Below the pieces are notes generated by a model. It worked only from the letters and a program-made list of their open reading frames with translations, had not been told where the DNA came from and ran no database searches. Position numbers and translations under genes: made by a program. Of a stretch of 42,783 bases of DNA, positions 1-8,942 are shown one piece after another. Numbering within the stretch: the first letter of the stretch is position 1; each line of letters starts with the position of its first letter. The stretch covers positions 1-42,783 of the IMG/VR virus record IMGVR_UViG_3300036782_000033; one strand, written 5' to 3'. Source of the DNA: a virus.

Positions 1-127
1 GCGCAGAGCCATGCGGCGATCGATCCCAAAAACCCCCCTACGTTCGACAAGTATGCCTCCGATAGTTTGGCGGTGCAGGCGCAGCTCGGGGTCGCGCCGG
101 GCGATCGGCATATCCTGACTGCTGGCG
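1..127. repeat. Terminal overlap (left copy), identical to the last 127 bp
   Basis: Bases 1-127 match 42657-42783 exactly. A reading frame that is open at the right end continues in frame from base 1 once a single copy is kept. A length of exactly 127 is a common maximum assembler k-mer, so this is most likely an assembly overlap of a circular or circularly permuted molecule and not a biological terminal repeat. Confidence 0.95.
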
Positions 128-1386
128 AGGCTGCGGCGACGTCCAAGCAGCTCATGCAGGCGGATCCGGCGACCACGGATGTCGGCGCGCAGGTCGATGC
201 GATGTCGAATTTCTACGGCAAGAGCTGGCCGAAGGTGTTTGGCGACCTGGTCACGTTGGGCAAGCTGCCGGCGGACTATCAGGTTGCCGGCATGATGGAT
301 GCGCCTGGGCAGGGCTCGGCGCGGACCGATTTCGTGCGGGCGCTGCAGGCGAGCGCGAAAAAGGGCGGCTTGGCGCAGCTCGAGGACGATGCTCCGCCGG
401 CGGAGCTGAAGAACATCAAGCAGGGGCTGGACGCGGCGATCGATCCTTTCCGGCGCACCGCGTCGATCCCGGGGCTTTCCGGCAACATCGGCCTGGTGAC
501 GACGGTGCGGGACTCGGTCGAAAAGCTGGCGACCTACTACGCAATCCAGGGGATGGACGGGAACGAGGCGCTGCAGAAGGCGGCCGACGGGATCCTGAAC
601 GAAAAGTATGACTTCGGCAGCTCGAGCCTCGGGCCTGGCGCTCGGGTGCCAAAGGGGATGCTGCCGGCGGTCGAGAGCGCGGCGGTCGTGCGGCTGGGGC
701 AGCTCAAGGCGGGCGACCTGATGCCGTTTCGCTCCGCCGAGCCTCCCGTCGAGACTCCTGACTATACCGGCCAATTCAACACGAGCCTGTCTGCGGCCGA
801 CGAGGCGAAGTTTCAGGATTGGATGAAACAGCGGACCGCGTCCGAAGGTCGGGACGTCTCCAAGGATCTATTTGACTACGACCTGCGCGGCTTCTGGAAG
901 TCGGGGGCGCAGCTCGCTGGCAACGGGCATGGCGGGGACGAATGGAAAAAGCCGAATGAGCCGACGTTCTCGACGATGTCGCGCTACAGCGACGCGGCGC
1001 ATCCTGGCGGCCTGTGGGCGCAGGGTGAGGGCGGCAAGTGGTCATTCACGGCGTCGCCTTACAACCTGACGATGTACGGCCGGGAGGATCTCCAGCGGAC
1101 CTTCGCGCAGCAACAGCAGGGTGCGACCCTGAACCTGCCGCCGTCGGATTACGCCGCGGTCGACCAGCAGCGTGCGAGTGACGCGCTCAAGCAGGTGCAG
1201 GGCAGCGCGCAGTGGGCGCCGAACGAGGACGATAGCGGGCTATTCGCCTATGTGCGCATGAATGACGGGCGCGCCGTGCCGGTGAAAATGGCAAACGGCA
1301 ATCGGCTCGAGCTGCGCTTTGACTCCTTGCCGAAGGCGGCGCCGGCGCAGCCGCCGAATGTGGGGATGCAGCCGTGGCCGGGCTGA
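1..1386 (+). CDS. Internal virion protein with transglycosylase-like domain, 3' part (5' part at 40839)
   Basis: This is the C-terminal 461 residues of a 1067-residue protein whose 5' part begins at 40839; the frame is open at base 1 and joins exactly through the 127-bp overlap. The segment is mostly helical, rich in Ala, Gln and Asp, and lacks membrane segments. Position between the gp14-like gene and two further large internal proteins matches the internal core or ejection proteins of T7-like podoviruses, which leave the head with the DNA and bridge the cell envelope. The stop lies inside the next gene, which starts 13 nt earlier at GTG 1374, suggesting coupled translation. No enzymatic motif is visible in this part. 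Confidence 0.85.
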   Translation, partial: AQSHAAIDPKNPPTFDKYASDSLAVQAQLGVAPGDRHILTAGEAAATSKQLMQADPATTDVGAQVDAMSNFYGKSWPKVFGDLVTLGKLPADYQVAGMMDAPGQGSARTDFVRALQASAKKGGLAQLEDDAPPAELKNIKQGLDAAIDPFRRTASIPGLSGNIGLVTTVRDSVEKLATYYAIQGMDGNEALQKAADGILNEKYDFGSSSLGPGARVPKGMLPAVESAAVVRLGQLKAGDLMPFRSAEPPVETPDYTGQFNTSLSAADEAKFQDWMKQRTASEGRDVSKDLFDYDLRGFWKSGAQLAGNGHGGDEWKKPNEPTFSTMSRYSDAAHPGGLWAQGEGGKWSFTASPYNLTMYGREDLQRTFAQQQQGATLNLPPSDYAAVDQQRASDALKQVQGSAQWAPNEDDSGLFAYVRMNDGRAVPVKMANGNRLELRFDSLPKAAPAQPPNVGMQPWPG

Positions 1387-3341
1387 TCTCCGAGCCGGCC
1401 GGCGATCCGTCGGCGCAATGGCAGGACATGGGGTCGCAGGTGCCGTCGTCGGTGCTGGACGCGACTCCCTGGCTCCGCGACACGAGCCTGGTGGCGTCGT
1501 CGATCGGCAATGCCGCGGCGACCTATGGCACGCTCGACGACTACGGGCGGGCGGTCTCGCCTCCGGAGGCGACGATTCCGGCGGCCGATGCAAACAAGCA
1601 ATACGGGATCCCGGGGCGGCTCTCGTTCGCGAACGACGTGGCGCCGTCGGTGGCGCAGGAGATGAATACCGCCAAGCACGCCGAGATGGTGCGCGAGGAC
1701 GCGGCGGCGCGGCGGCCTGGCGGGTTCGTCGCCGGCGCGGCCGGGTTCGGCGCTGGGACGGCGGCGATGCTGCTGGATCCGCTCGATATCGCGTCGCTGC
1801 TGGTTCCGGTGCTGCCTGAAGGCCGGATTGCGGAGGCTGTGGCGGGCGCTGGGCTGGAAGGGCTCGCTGGCCGCACCGTTGCGCGGGTTGCCGCAGGGGC
1901 TGGCTCTGGAGCCTTGCAGCAGGCCGCGCTGTCGGCTCCGCGCTATGCCCTGTCGGCGCAGGAGCAGGCGGATTACAGCGCCTCGGACGTGCTTTGGGAC
2001 ACGCTGTACGGCGGTCTCCTGGGCGGTGCGGCGCATGGTGGGCTGGGGGCGCTGCGCGAGGGCCTGGGCGGCACGGACGAGGTGACGCAGGCGTTCCTGC
2101 GGACGCGGCTCGGGCAGGTGATGGCGACCAGTCCGGACGCGCGGATGGGCGTGATGAACGCGGCGCTCGCGGCGGTGGCCGACGAGCGGCCGGTCGACGT
2201 CGAGGCGCTCGGCGAGCTGATGGCGGAGGGTAGGATTCCGCCGGAGACGGGTCTCCCGCCGGTGCCTGGCGAAGCGACGACGGCGCGCGCGACGCCATTC
2301 GAGCCGGAAAACGAGCCTCGGCGGCTGATTGAGTTCCTGCGGCAGCCGCAGACGATTGGCACCGGCCTCGATGCGCGGACCATCCCGGGCGGCCTCATCG
2401 ATGACGGTGGGGATATCAGCGCCATTATCGGCGGCTCAAAGGGTCGGCCGGGGCTGCTGAACGGCAACGGGCAGCGGCTGGACGATGCGACGCTGCGCGC
2501 CTGGCAGGCGGGCTATTTCCCGGAGCACTCCGAGCGGCCGGAGATCAATGATCTGCTGGACGCGATCCGCGACGACCACAACGGCGTGGCGCGCTATTCG
2601 ATGCATGATGCTGACGCGGTCTCGGCCTTCGAACAGTCGAAAGGCGCTAACGAGGAGATCCTGCGGCTGTCGGACGAGACTGGCATCTCGACGGCCAACA
2701 AGACGCGGGCGCAGTTTTTTGATGCCGTGGCCGACCATATGTCGGTCGAGGATGCGGCTCGCGAGGTCGAGGGCCTCGAGGAACAGCATGCGGAGATGTT
2801 TGCCGAGCTGGAGCATGAGGCGGCCGGCGATGTAGAAACGGAGCCGCGGTCGCTCGAGGAGCTGGAAAGTGAGCATCGACAGGCAGACGCTGCTGAAGCA
2901 GCGGGACAAGGCCGCGCGGCTGCGGGACGACCTGGATCAGCCGGCGGCGGTCCGGAAGCTGGCGAAGCGCTCGGTGGATACAGCGGACGCGCTGCTGGGG
3001 ATGCGGGACGCGCTGGACCGGAAAGCCTCGAGGAGCGCATCGCCGACAGCGAAACCGTAAGGCAGGCTGGCGGGGGTCTCCCGCACGATGAGGAGGCCAC
3101 ATCGGAGGCGGCCGAGCGGGCTGCGGCCGCGCCTCCGCAGAAGGCTGGCGTGGTGCCCCCGGAGATCCAGACGCACATCGACGAGCTGACGGACTCCCTG
3201 GCGCGGGCGGACGCGGCGGGGCTGCTTACGGCGGCCGATCGCGCGGAGATCCAGGCAAGCGACGGCATGCTCGGCCAGGCCATGCTGATCGGCCAGGGCG
3301 CCATGCAGGCGGCCTCGTGCATCGCTCGGGGGCTTTCCTGA
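1374..3341 (+). CDS. Internal virion protein (ejection protein), 655 aa
   Basis: Large soluble protein in the ejection-protein cluster, starting at GTG 1374, which overlaps the stop of the preceding virion gene. A Gly/Ala-rich hydrophobic stretch at about residues 115-230 could become membrane-associated; the C-terminal half is strongly charged, with Glu-rich helices around 470-560 that look like coiled coil. Its place between the transglycosylase-like protein and the LPD38-like protein suggests it is one of the proteins ejected with DNA, comparable in position to T7 gp15 or gp16. I see no catalytic motif and no clear sequence match, so the role is inferred from context. The stop overlaps the next start as TGATG. 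Confidence 0.75.
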   Translation: MAGLISEPAGDPSAQWQDMGSQVPSSVLDATPWLRDTSLVASSIGNAAATYGTLDDYGRAVSPPEATIPAADANKQYGIPGRLSFANDVAPSVAQEMNTAKHAEMVREDAAARRPGGFVAGAAGFGAGTAAMLLDPLDIASLLVPVLPEGRIAEAVAGAGLEGLAGRTVARVAAGAGSGALQQAALSAPRYALSAQEQADYSASDVLWDTLYGGLLGGAAHGGLGALREGLGGTDEVTQAFLRTRLGQVMATSPDARMGVMNAALAAVADERPVDVEALGELMAEGRIPPETGLPPVPGEATTARATPFEPENEPRRLIEFLRQPQTIGTGLDARTIPGGLIDDGGDISAIIGGSKGRPGLLNGNGQRLDDATLRAWQAGYFPEHSERPEINDLLDAIRDDHNGVARYSMHDADAVSAFEQSKGANEEILRLSDETGISTANKTRAQFFDAVADHMSVEDAAREVEGLEEQHAEMFAELEHEAAGDVETEPRSLEELESEHRQADAAEAAGQGRAAAGRPGSAGGGPEAGEALGGYSGRAAGDAGRAGPESLEERIADSETVRQAGGGLPHDEEATSEAAERAAAAPPQKAGVVPPEIQTHIDELTDSLARADAAGLLTAADRAEIQASDGMLGQAMLIGQGAMQAASCIARGLS

Positions 3342-6229
3342 TGGCAATGGGGAAGTGCATCGAGGAGGTGCGCGCGGCGCTCGGCGGTGATCCGCTGGCC
3401 GTCACCACGAAGGCGGCGCGGGAGCTGCTCGAGCGGGTCGAGGCGCGGGCCGGTGCGTTTGAGCGCTCGGGCATGGATCCGCTGGAGGCCACGGCGCGGG
3501 CTGGGCGCGAGGTTCTCGGCGAGGCGGAGGTCGCCGCGGCGATCGAAAAGCGAAATACCCTCCTCAACCTGCAAAAGCGGGTCGGCCGGCGCGAGGCGCT
3601 GGAGGTCAAGGCGAAGGCGCTGGGCGGCAAGCGCGGGGTGGACCTGGTGCGGGCGATCCGCAACCAGCTCGTGTCGATCAACACCTATCAGCCCGGGGTG
3701 CTCGGCGGCCGGCGCAGCGTCTCGGGCGACCGCGATACGGTGCATCTGCAGTATGTCGGGGGTGCGGTCCGCGAGCTGTCGAACGCGGGGTTGTTTCAGG
3801 CGGCGCGGAGCAACCAGATCGAGCGTCTCTGGGGCCGGGAGCTGTACGAATTGTCGAGGCGGGATGCGGGTCGGCCGTCACAGGTGGGCGTGACAGGCTC
3901 CGCGGAAGCTGGCAAAATCGCTGCGATACTGCACAAATACGCGAGTCTCGCGCGGAGCCAGGTCAATCGTGAAGGCGCATGGATCGGCGACTATGCTGGT
4001 TACATTACCAGAACGGCGCACAACGTCGACAAGATGCGTCGCGCTGGTTTCCAGTCTTGGGCGGACTTCGTTACGCCGCTACTGGATTTGGATCGTACTT
4101 TCCAAGGTCGCGCTGATCGCGACGGTGTGCTGCATAGCGTCTATAATGCACTGAGGTCGGGCGTCCATCTGTCGGACGCGGGCGGTGTTGGCGTCGAGGA
4201 GCCGCAGTTCACCGGTCCCGCCAATCTGGCGGAAAAGCTCTCCGAGCATCGCATCCTGATTTTCAAGGATGGCGAAACGTGGCTGGACTATCAAAACAGG
4301 TTCGGCAACGGCACGCTGCTCGAGCAGACAATGGAAAGTTTTCGGCGTGCTGCACAGGCGCGGGCGCTGATGGGTCGCTTTGGCACCAATCCGGAATTGG
4401 AATTTCAGCAGGACATCCGCTGGGCGAAAGAGCGGTTTCGCGATAGCAACCTCGAGGCGGTCGAGGAGCTGAACCGCAACGAAAAGTCGCTGCAAAATAT
4501 CTTCGACGAGATGAGCGGCACGGCGCATCGTCCTGCGAACGAGCTGCTTGCTAAGATCGGGTCTTACACGCGGCTCGACCAGACGATGGCGAAGCTCGGC
4601 GGTGTGGCGCTGACGCACATGTCGGCCGCGGTCTCCAAGGCGGCGCTGCTGCGCTATCACGGCGTGGGGTTGCTGGCCGGCTATAGCGATTTCCTGGCGG
4701 CGCCGTTCCGCAACATGAGCCGGGGCGTCGCCGGCCGCTGGGCCGACGAGATGCTGGCGGGGATGGAGGGGACCAATCGGGACATCATCTCCGGCTTCTC
4801 GCCGAACGATGCTCTGCCGGGGACGGCGTCGAAGCTGGCGAACCTGTATTTTCGGCTCAATGGGCTGACCTGGCTGCTGAACAAGCAGAAAGCCGGGGCC
4901 GAGTGGGTCATGAGTAGGCAGCTCGGCCGCGTGCTGGACATGGCGCATGCGGACCTGGCGCCGCCGACGCAGCGGCTGCTGGCGCAATATGGTATCTCGC
5001 CGGCGGAGTGGGACATGCTCCGCAAGGCGCCGGACCACGTGGCGATCGACGGCCGGCAGTTCCTCACGCCCGGGGCGGCGATGCGGGTTCCGGCCTCGGA
5101 GATCGCCGCGGATCTGCGGGCGAGGGGGGTACTCAAGGCCGAGCAGGGCGCGCTGCCGCTGCTGCCGCCGGTGGCGGCCGGGTCGGTCCGGTTCTTCCAC
5201 GGCGGCCAGCCCTACGAGGGCGGCTCGCGGTTCGTGACCGAAGATCGGGCATACGCGCAGGGCTACGCCAACAAGTCGCCCGGCGGCTTCGTGCACTATG
5301 TCGACGTGCCTCTGAACCATCCGGATCTGGCGAACGTGCCCAAGTCGTTCGATGATACCGGCACGAATATGCGTGCGCCATTCGTGCATTTCGACGCGCC
5401 GCCGAGCATCGCGAAGGGGCTGCGGCCGGTGGAGGAGATGTCGCCGGCGGCGACACTCGCGGTCGATCGCGCGCGGGACGACCTGGCGTTGAAGGTGCAC
5501 GGGATGTTCCGCGACCTGGCCGACCAGTCGGTGGTTACGCCGACGATCGAGGATCGGGCGGCGTTCACGCAGGGGCTGCGGCCTGGCACGGTCGGCGGCG
5601 AGGTGGCGCGGTTTATCGCGCAATTCAAAATGTGGCCGTTGGCCGCGGCGCGGCAGATGTGGGGCCGCGAGCTGTATGGCGGCCAGTCGATGGCCGGCAA
5701 GATGGCCGGCATGATGAATTTGGCGGTTGGGTCGATGCTGACTGGCTATGCCATCATGACGCTAAAGGGGCTGCTGAAAGGGCAAAACCCGCGGCCTCCT
5801 GACGCGAAGGCTGCGCTGGCTGGCATGATGCAAGGCGGCGGCTTCGGGATCTTCGGCGACTATATGTTCGGCGAGGTCAACCGGTTCGGCCAGGGGCTCA
5901 CCGACACGATCGCCGGCCCGGTGCTCGGGGCGACGCTCAATAACGCATTCGATATGTTCAACCGGGCGAAAGCGTACGCGGAGGGCGACGAGAGCAAGCG
6001 GGGCATCGTCAAGGATCTGCTAGCGGACTCGGTCAAGCTCACCGTGGACAATGCGCCGTTTATCAATCTCAACCCGGCGCGACAGGCGCTGAATTACCTA
6101 TTTTTGCATTCGCTGCAGGAGTGGATCTCGCCGGGCTATCTGCAACGGCAGCAGAACGCGGCGAAGCGGCAACAGGGCATCACGTATTTTCTGTCTCCGC
6201 AGGCGCATCTTCATACCTTGGGACGCTAG
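3341..6229 (+). CDS. Polyvalent ejection protein with ADP-ribosyltransferase-like segment and LPD38-like C-terminus
   Basis: A 962-residue protein. ATG 3341 overlaps the previous stop as TGATG and is preferred to the in-frame GTG at 3317. The last 250 residues, with patterns such as FKMWPLAAARQ and GGGFGIFGDYMFG, resemble large polyvalent protein-associated domain 38 (LPD38), found in phage proteins that travel with the DNA into the host. At about residues 612-700 lies a compact module beginning RFFHGG, then a FVTEDRAYAQGYAN stretch and VHYVDVP; this His...Tyr pattern with a beta-strand start resembles the ART-like domains known from polyvalent proteins. The third catalytic position is uncertain. 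The block from about 3890 to 4530 is visibly less GC-rich than its flanks, suggesting mosaic exchange. The 3' end overlaps the convergent gene at 6180-6518 by 50 bp. Confidence 0.75.
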   Translation: MAMGKCIEEVRAALGGDPLAVTTKAARELLERVEARAGAFERSGMDPLEATARAGREVLGEAEVAAAIEKRNTLLNLQKRVGRREALEVKAKALGGKRGVDLVRAIRNQLVSINTYQPGVLGGRRSVSGDRDTVHLQYVGGAVRELSNAGLFQAARSNQIERLWGRELYELSRRDAGRPSQVGVTGSAEAGKIAAILHKYASLARSQVNREGAWIGDYAGYITRTAHNVDKMRRAGFQSWADFVTPLLDLDRTFQGRADRDGVLHSVYNALRSGVHLSDAGGVGVEEPQFTGPANLAEKLSEHRILIFKDGETWLDYQNRFGNGTLLEQTMESFRRAAQARALMGRFGTNPELEFQQDIRWAKERFRDSNLEAVEELNRNEKSLQNIFDEMSGTAHRPANELLAKIGSYTRLDQTMAKLGGVALTHMSAAVSKAALLRYHGVGLLAGYSDFLAAPFRNMSRGVAGRWADEMLAGMEGTNRDIISGFSPNDALPGTASKLANLYFRLNGLTWLLNKQKAGAEWVMSRQLGRVLDMAHADLAPPTQRLLAQYGISPAEWDMLRKAPDHVAIDGRQFLTPGAAMRVPASEIAADLRARGVLKAEQGALPLLPPVAAGSVRFFHGGQPYEGGSRFVTEDRAYAQGYANKSPGGFVHYVDVPLNHPDLANVPKSFDDTGTNMRAPFVHFDAPPSIAKGLRPVEEMSPAATLAVDRARDDLALKVHGMFRDLADQSVVTPTIEDRAAFTQGLRPGTVGGEVARFIAQFKMWPLAAARQMWGRELYGGQSMAGKMAGMMNLAVGSMLTGYAIMTLKGLLKGQNPRPPDAKAALAGMMQGGGFGIFGDYMFGEVNRFGQGLTDTIAGPVLGATLNNAFDMFNRAKAYAEGDESKRGIVKDLLADSVKLTVDNAPFINLNPARQALNYLFLHSLQEWISPGYLQRQQNAAKRQQGITYFLSPQAHLHTLGR

Positions 6230-6518
6230 GCTCTAGTGCGGCTTTGATCGCCTCGCGCCAGGTCTGACGCCAAGCGTGGCGCAGGATCTTGAGCGCCTCG
6301 ATCGGCAGTTCGTCGCCGCACGCTGCGTTCACCATTGCCTCGGTCGGTTCCATCATCGTGGCAATCGCGATGCGGGCGCGTTTCGTAAGCTGATCCCATC
6401 GCGGCGTGCCTCGCGTTTCTTGAATCGTCATGAGTGCAAGCTCGTGGTCGCCCGCTGCGGGCGTGAAAATTTTGTGAAAAAGCAGCGCCGCTGCGACGCG
6501 TTCCACCATCTCGCTCAT
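6180..6518 (-). CDS. Small - strand protein of an EPTEAM family, 112 aa
   Basis: On the strand opposite all neighbours. The start at 6518 is supported by a GGAGG Shine-Dalgarno (6528-6532 on the + strand as cctcc) nine bases upstream. The protein starts with a VERVAAAL helix and has the core MEPTEAMVNAA followed by WREAIKAALE. The same core (AEPTEAMLYAA, then YRAMIRAA) occurs in the - strand gene at 27888-28178, so the two are paralogues and both are probably real. Proteins of this pattern occur as small uncharacterised phage proteins; the function is unknown. It converges on the polyvalent protein gene (50 bp overlap) and its start lies 18 nt from the divergent tailspike start. Confidence 0.75.
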   Translation of the reverse strand: MSEMVERVAAALLFHKIFTPAAGDHELALMTIQETRGTPRWDQLTKRARIAIATMMEPTEAMVNAACGDELPIEALKILRHAWRQTWREAIKAALEPSVPRYEDAPAETENT

Positions 6519-6536
6519 ATTGGAAGGCCTCCGCTC
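6519..6536. promoter_or_regulatory. Shared palindromic ribosome-binding block for divergent starts 6518 and 6537
   Basis: Eighteen bases separate the - strand ATG (6518) from the + strand GTG (6537). GGAAGGCCTCC at 6522-6532 gives GGAAGG to the + gene and GGAGG to the - gene, each nine bases from its start codon. The centre AGGCCT is a perfect palindrome. There is no room for a promoter between the starts, so each transcript must begin inside the other gene. Confidence 0.65.
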
Positions 6537-8756
6537 GTGACGGTCACAACCAGCACGTCTAAAGTCATTTGGCAAGGCAACGGCGCTACGTCGGTGTTCG
6601 CGTATACGTTTCCGATGCCGGCGGTCGGCGACGTTGTCCTGACCTATACGGACGCGGGCGGCGACCAGACGGTCTTGAACGCCAACCAGTACGCCATAAC
6701 GGGTGTGGGCACGTCGACTACGGGCGGGGCAACGCAAGGTGGCACCGTCACCTATCCGCTGGCCGGCTCGCCGATCGCGGCCGGCACGTCGCTGACTTTG
6801 CAGCGCATGGTGCCGACGACGCAGCCGGTGTCGCTGGCGAACCAGGGCGGCCTGTGGCCTGGGGTGGTCGAGGCCTCCGACGACAATCTCGAGATGCAAA
6901 TCCAGCAGTTCACCGAGCAGGTCTCGCGGGCGCTGCTGTTCAACGCGGCGGACGTGGGTCCGTTCTCGCCGCTGCCGCCGGCGTCGCGGCGCGCCGGCCT
7001 GGCGCTGCTGTTCGATGCCAACGGCGAGCCATACGCGGGCGGGTTCCCAGCCGGGTCCATCCCAATTTCATCCGCGATGCAGCCGGTCGTCGGCGCGTCG
7101 ACCTTGACGCAAGCGGTCTACGAGCTGGGGCTGACGCCTGTTGCCGTCGAGGCCTATGGCGCGGTGGGGAATGGGACAACCGATGACAGCGCGGCGATCA
7201 ATGCGGCGCTCGCTGCAAACGTTGCCGTCTGCTTCCGGCCCGGCAAGACGTATTACATCGGCAGTTCGCTCGTCGTGCCGATCACCTGCCAGTGGATCGT
7301 GGGTACCGGCGCGACGGTCACTGGTCCGGGCACCAACACGATCGGCGGCACGGCCGGCGTCACGGTCGATGGGTTCACCTTTAGCAATTTCTACCAGGGA
7401 GCGGGCGAGCTGATCCCGGTTGACTCGTTCTATCGGCTGCCGAGCATCAAGAATTGCCGATCCGCCATTGTCCTGACGAATGCGGCGTGGGTCAATATCT
7501 TCTGCCAGTACATTCAGTTCTGCACCTGGGGCATCTACCTGAATGCTTCCGGCAGCGGCGGCGGTGCGTACTGCCTTGAGAACAACATCGGCGTTGGCAC
7601 GCTGGAGTTCTGCACGGCGGGCATCACGCTGCAGGCGATACCTGGCAACGGTGGTGTCCAAGGAAACCAGTTCAACGTTTTTTACATGGCGGGGAACTCG
7701 TACGCGATTAACGGCTACTTTGGCAGCACTTCTCCGGTTTTCATAAACAACCTTTTCCTGTTCACCGTGTGCGATGGCGCCGGCGGCCCGGGCACGCCCG
7801 TCGTGTGGATACAGGACTTCGCGGCCGGCGGTAGCAATCGGTTCAGCGCGCCGGGCGGGGTCGTCGGCTACGCGGCGAATACCAACCTGTTTCTGAATGT
7901 CGGGCCGACCACCACGTTTGATGCGCTGGGGTTTCAAGGTTCCGATCCCTACGTGATGGGCTGGCCGAATTTCACCATCCCGGGTCCGCGCACACGGCTT
8001 AACTCCGGCTCGGCAGTCCTTGTTCAGGTGAGCCCAAGCGGCAGTGATGCTACCGGCAACGGCTCTGCTGCGGCGCCGTTCGCCACGCTCAACGGGGCGT
8101 TCGCGCATATTCAACACCTGGACATGATGGCTACGTCGGTGCAGCTCCAACTGGCGGCGGGCACCTATGCGGGCGGCCTGACTTATAACGCCATCGGCGG
8201 GTCGAATTGCCGCGGGCAGGTGACTATTGCGGGGAACACCGGAAATCCAGGAACGGTGACGGTGTCTGGTTCTATCGCGGTCGCCGGGGCTGGGGCCTAT
8301 GTCTATCTGGAAGGCATCACGGTGACGGGCGCGGGAGCGACGGTGAGCAACGGCGCGGATGTCATCGTCGGTCCAAGTGTGCTCTTTGGCGGCCAGAACT
8401 CCGGGGCGTATCACCTCAGTGCGTTGTCGCACGGTCGCATTACCATTGAGAGCGCTTATCTGATCGCCGGCGGTGGTGGCAGCGGGCATATCTTCGTCGC
8501 TGACCAAGGGCAGATTTCGTTGTCTGCGCCGGCGCTGGTGACGCTCAGCGGCACGCCTGCGTACTCCATTGGCTTCGCTGTGGGCACGCGCGGCGGTATC
8601 GCTAATCTCGGCGGGATGACGTTCGCCGGCACCGGGGCGACGGGGCCAAAGTTCGATGTTGTCCTCAATGCGGTGATCGACACAGGCACCGGCAATACCA
8701 GCTATCTGCCTGGCTCGACAGCCGGAACGTACGGCATGGGCGGCGTAATCAACTAA
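6537..8756 (+). CDS. Tailspike / tail fibre with two beta-helix modules, 739 aa
   Basis: Start chosen at GTG 6537, which has GGAAGG nine bases upstream; the upstream open frame is the antisense of the - strand gene. Residues 1-140 resemble the virion-binding N-terminal domain of podovirus tail fibres (VIWQGNGATSVFAYTFPMP, then a VEASDDNLEMQIQQ segment). From about residue 200 a pectate-lyase-like parallel beta-helix begins with the classic GAVGNGTTDDSAAINAAL. A second beta-helix begins near residue 495 with VSPSGSDATGNGSAAAPFATL, as in DUF1565-type repeats. The protein probably binds and may degrade surface polysaccharide. No separate chaperone domain is evident at the C-terminus. The phage has a second tailspike at 32374. 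Confidence 0.85.
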   Translation: MTVTTSTSKVIWQGNGATSVFAYTFPMPAVGDVVLTYTDAGGDQTVLNANQYAITGVGTSTTGGATQGGTVTYPLAGSPIAAGTSLTLQRMVPTTQPVSLANQGGLWPGVVEASDDNLEMQIQQFTEQVSRALLFNAADVGPFSPLPPASRRAGLALLFDANGEPYAGGFPAGSIPISSAMQPVVGASTLTQAVYELGLTPVAVEAYGAVGNGTTDDSAAINAALAANVAVCFRPGKTYYIGSSLVVPITCQWIVGTGATVTGPGTNTIGGTAGVTVDGFTFSNFYQGAGELIPVDSFYRLPSIKNCRSAIVLTNAAWVNIFCQYIQFCTWGIYLNASGSGGGAYCLENNIGVGTLEFCTAGITLQAIPGNGGVQGNQFNVFYMAGNSYAINGYFGSTSPVFINNLFLFTVCDGAGGPGTPVVWIQDFAAGGSNRFSAPGGVVGYAANTNLFLNVGPTTTFDALGFQGSDPYVMGWPNFTIPGPRTRLNSGSAVLVQVSPSGSDATGNGSAAAPFATLNGAFAHIQHLDMMATSVQLQLAAGTYAGGLTYNAIGGSNCRGQVTIAGNTGNPGTVTVSGSIAVAGAGAYVYLEGITVTGAGATVSNGADVIVGPSVLFGGQNSGAYHLSALSHGRITIESAYLIAGGGGSGHIFVADQGQISLSAPALVTLSGTPAYSIGFAVGTRGGIANLGGMTFAGTGATGPKFDVVLNAVIDTGTGNTSYLPGSTAGTYGMGGVIN

Positions 8757-8780
8757 ACAATTGGGAACGGGTGGTCGCAA

Positions 8781-8942
8781 ATGCCGGGCGTAGCAAAGAC
8801 AATGCACGAGTGGAAAGCCGGCAAGCTGCATAGCGGCAGCAAGCGCGGTCCGGTGGTCTCGTCGCAAAAGCAGGCCGTTGCCATCGCGTTGAGCGAGCAA
8901 CGGGATGCGAAAGCGCAAAAGCTCTATCCAAAACATAAATGA
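8781..8942 (+). CDS. Small DUF6496-like protein, 53 aa
   Basis: A 53-residue basic protein with the pattern MHEWKAGKLHSGSK ... SQKQAVAIALSEQ. This matches the short phage and bacterial family DUF6496, whose function is unknown. It sits between the tailspike and the spanin-like pair, and its TGA overlaps the next ATG at 8939 (ATGA), so it belongs to the same translational unit. The upstream 24 nt contain GGGAACGGG, a weak Shine-Dalgarno. Confidence 0.8.
   Translation: MPGVAKTMHEWKAGKLHSGSKRGPVVSSQKQAVAIALSEQRDAKAQKLYPKHK

Noticed and set aside
4079-5623. Long - strand open frame (514 codons)
   Set aside because: Arg/His/Pro-rich, exactly antisense to the polyvalent protein gene; typical shadow frame in GC-rich DNA.
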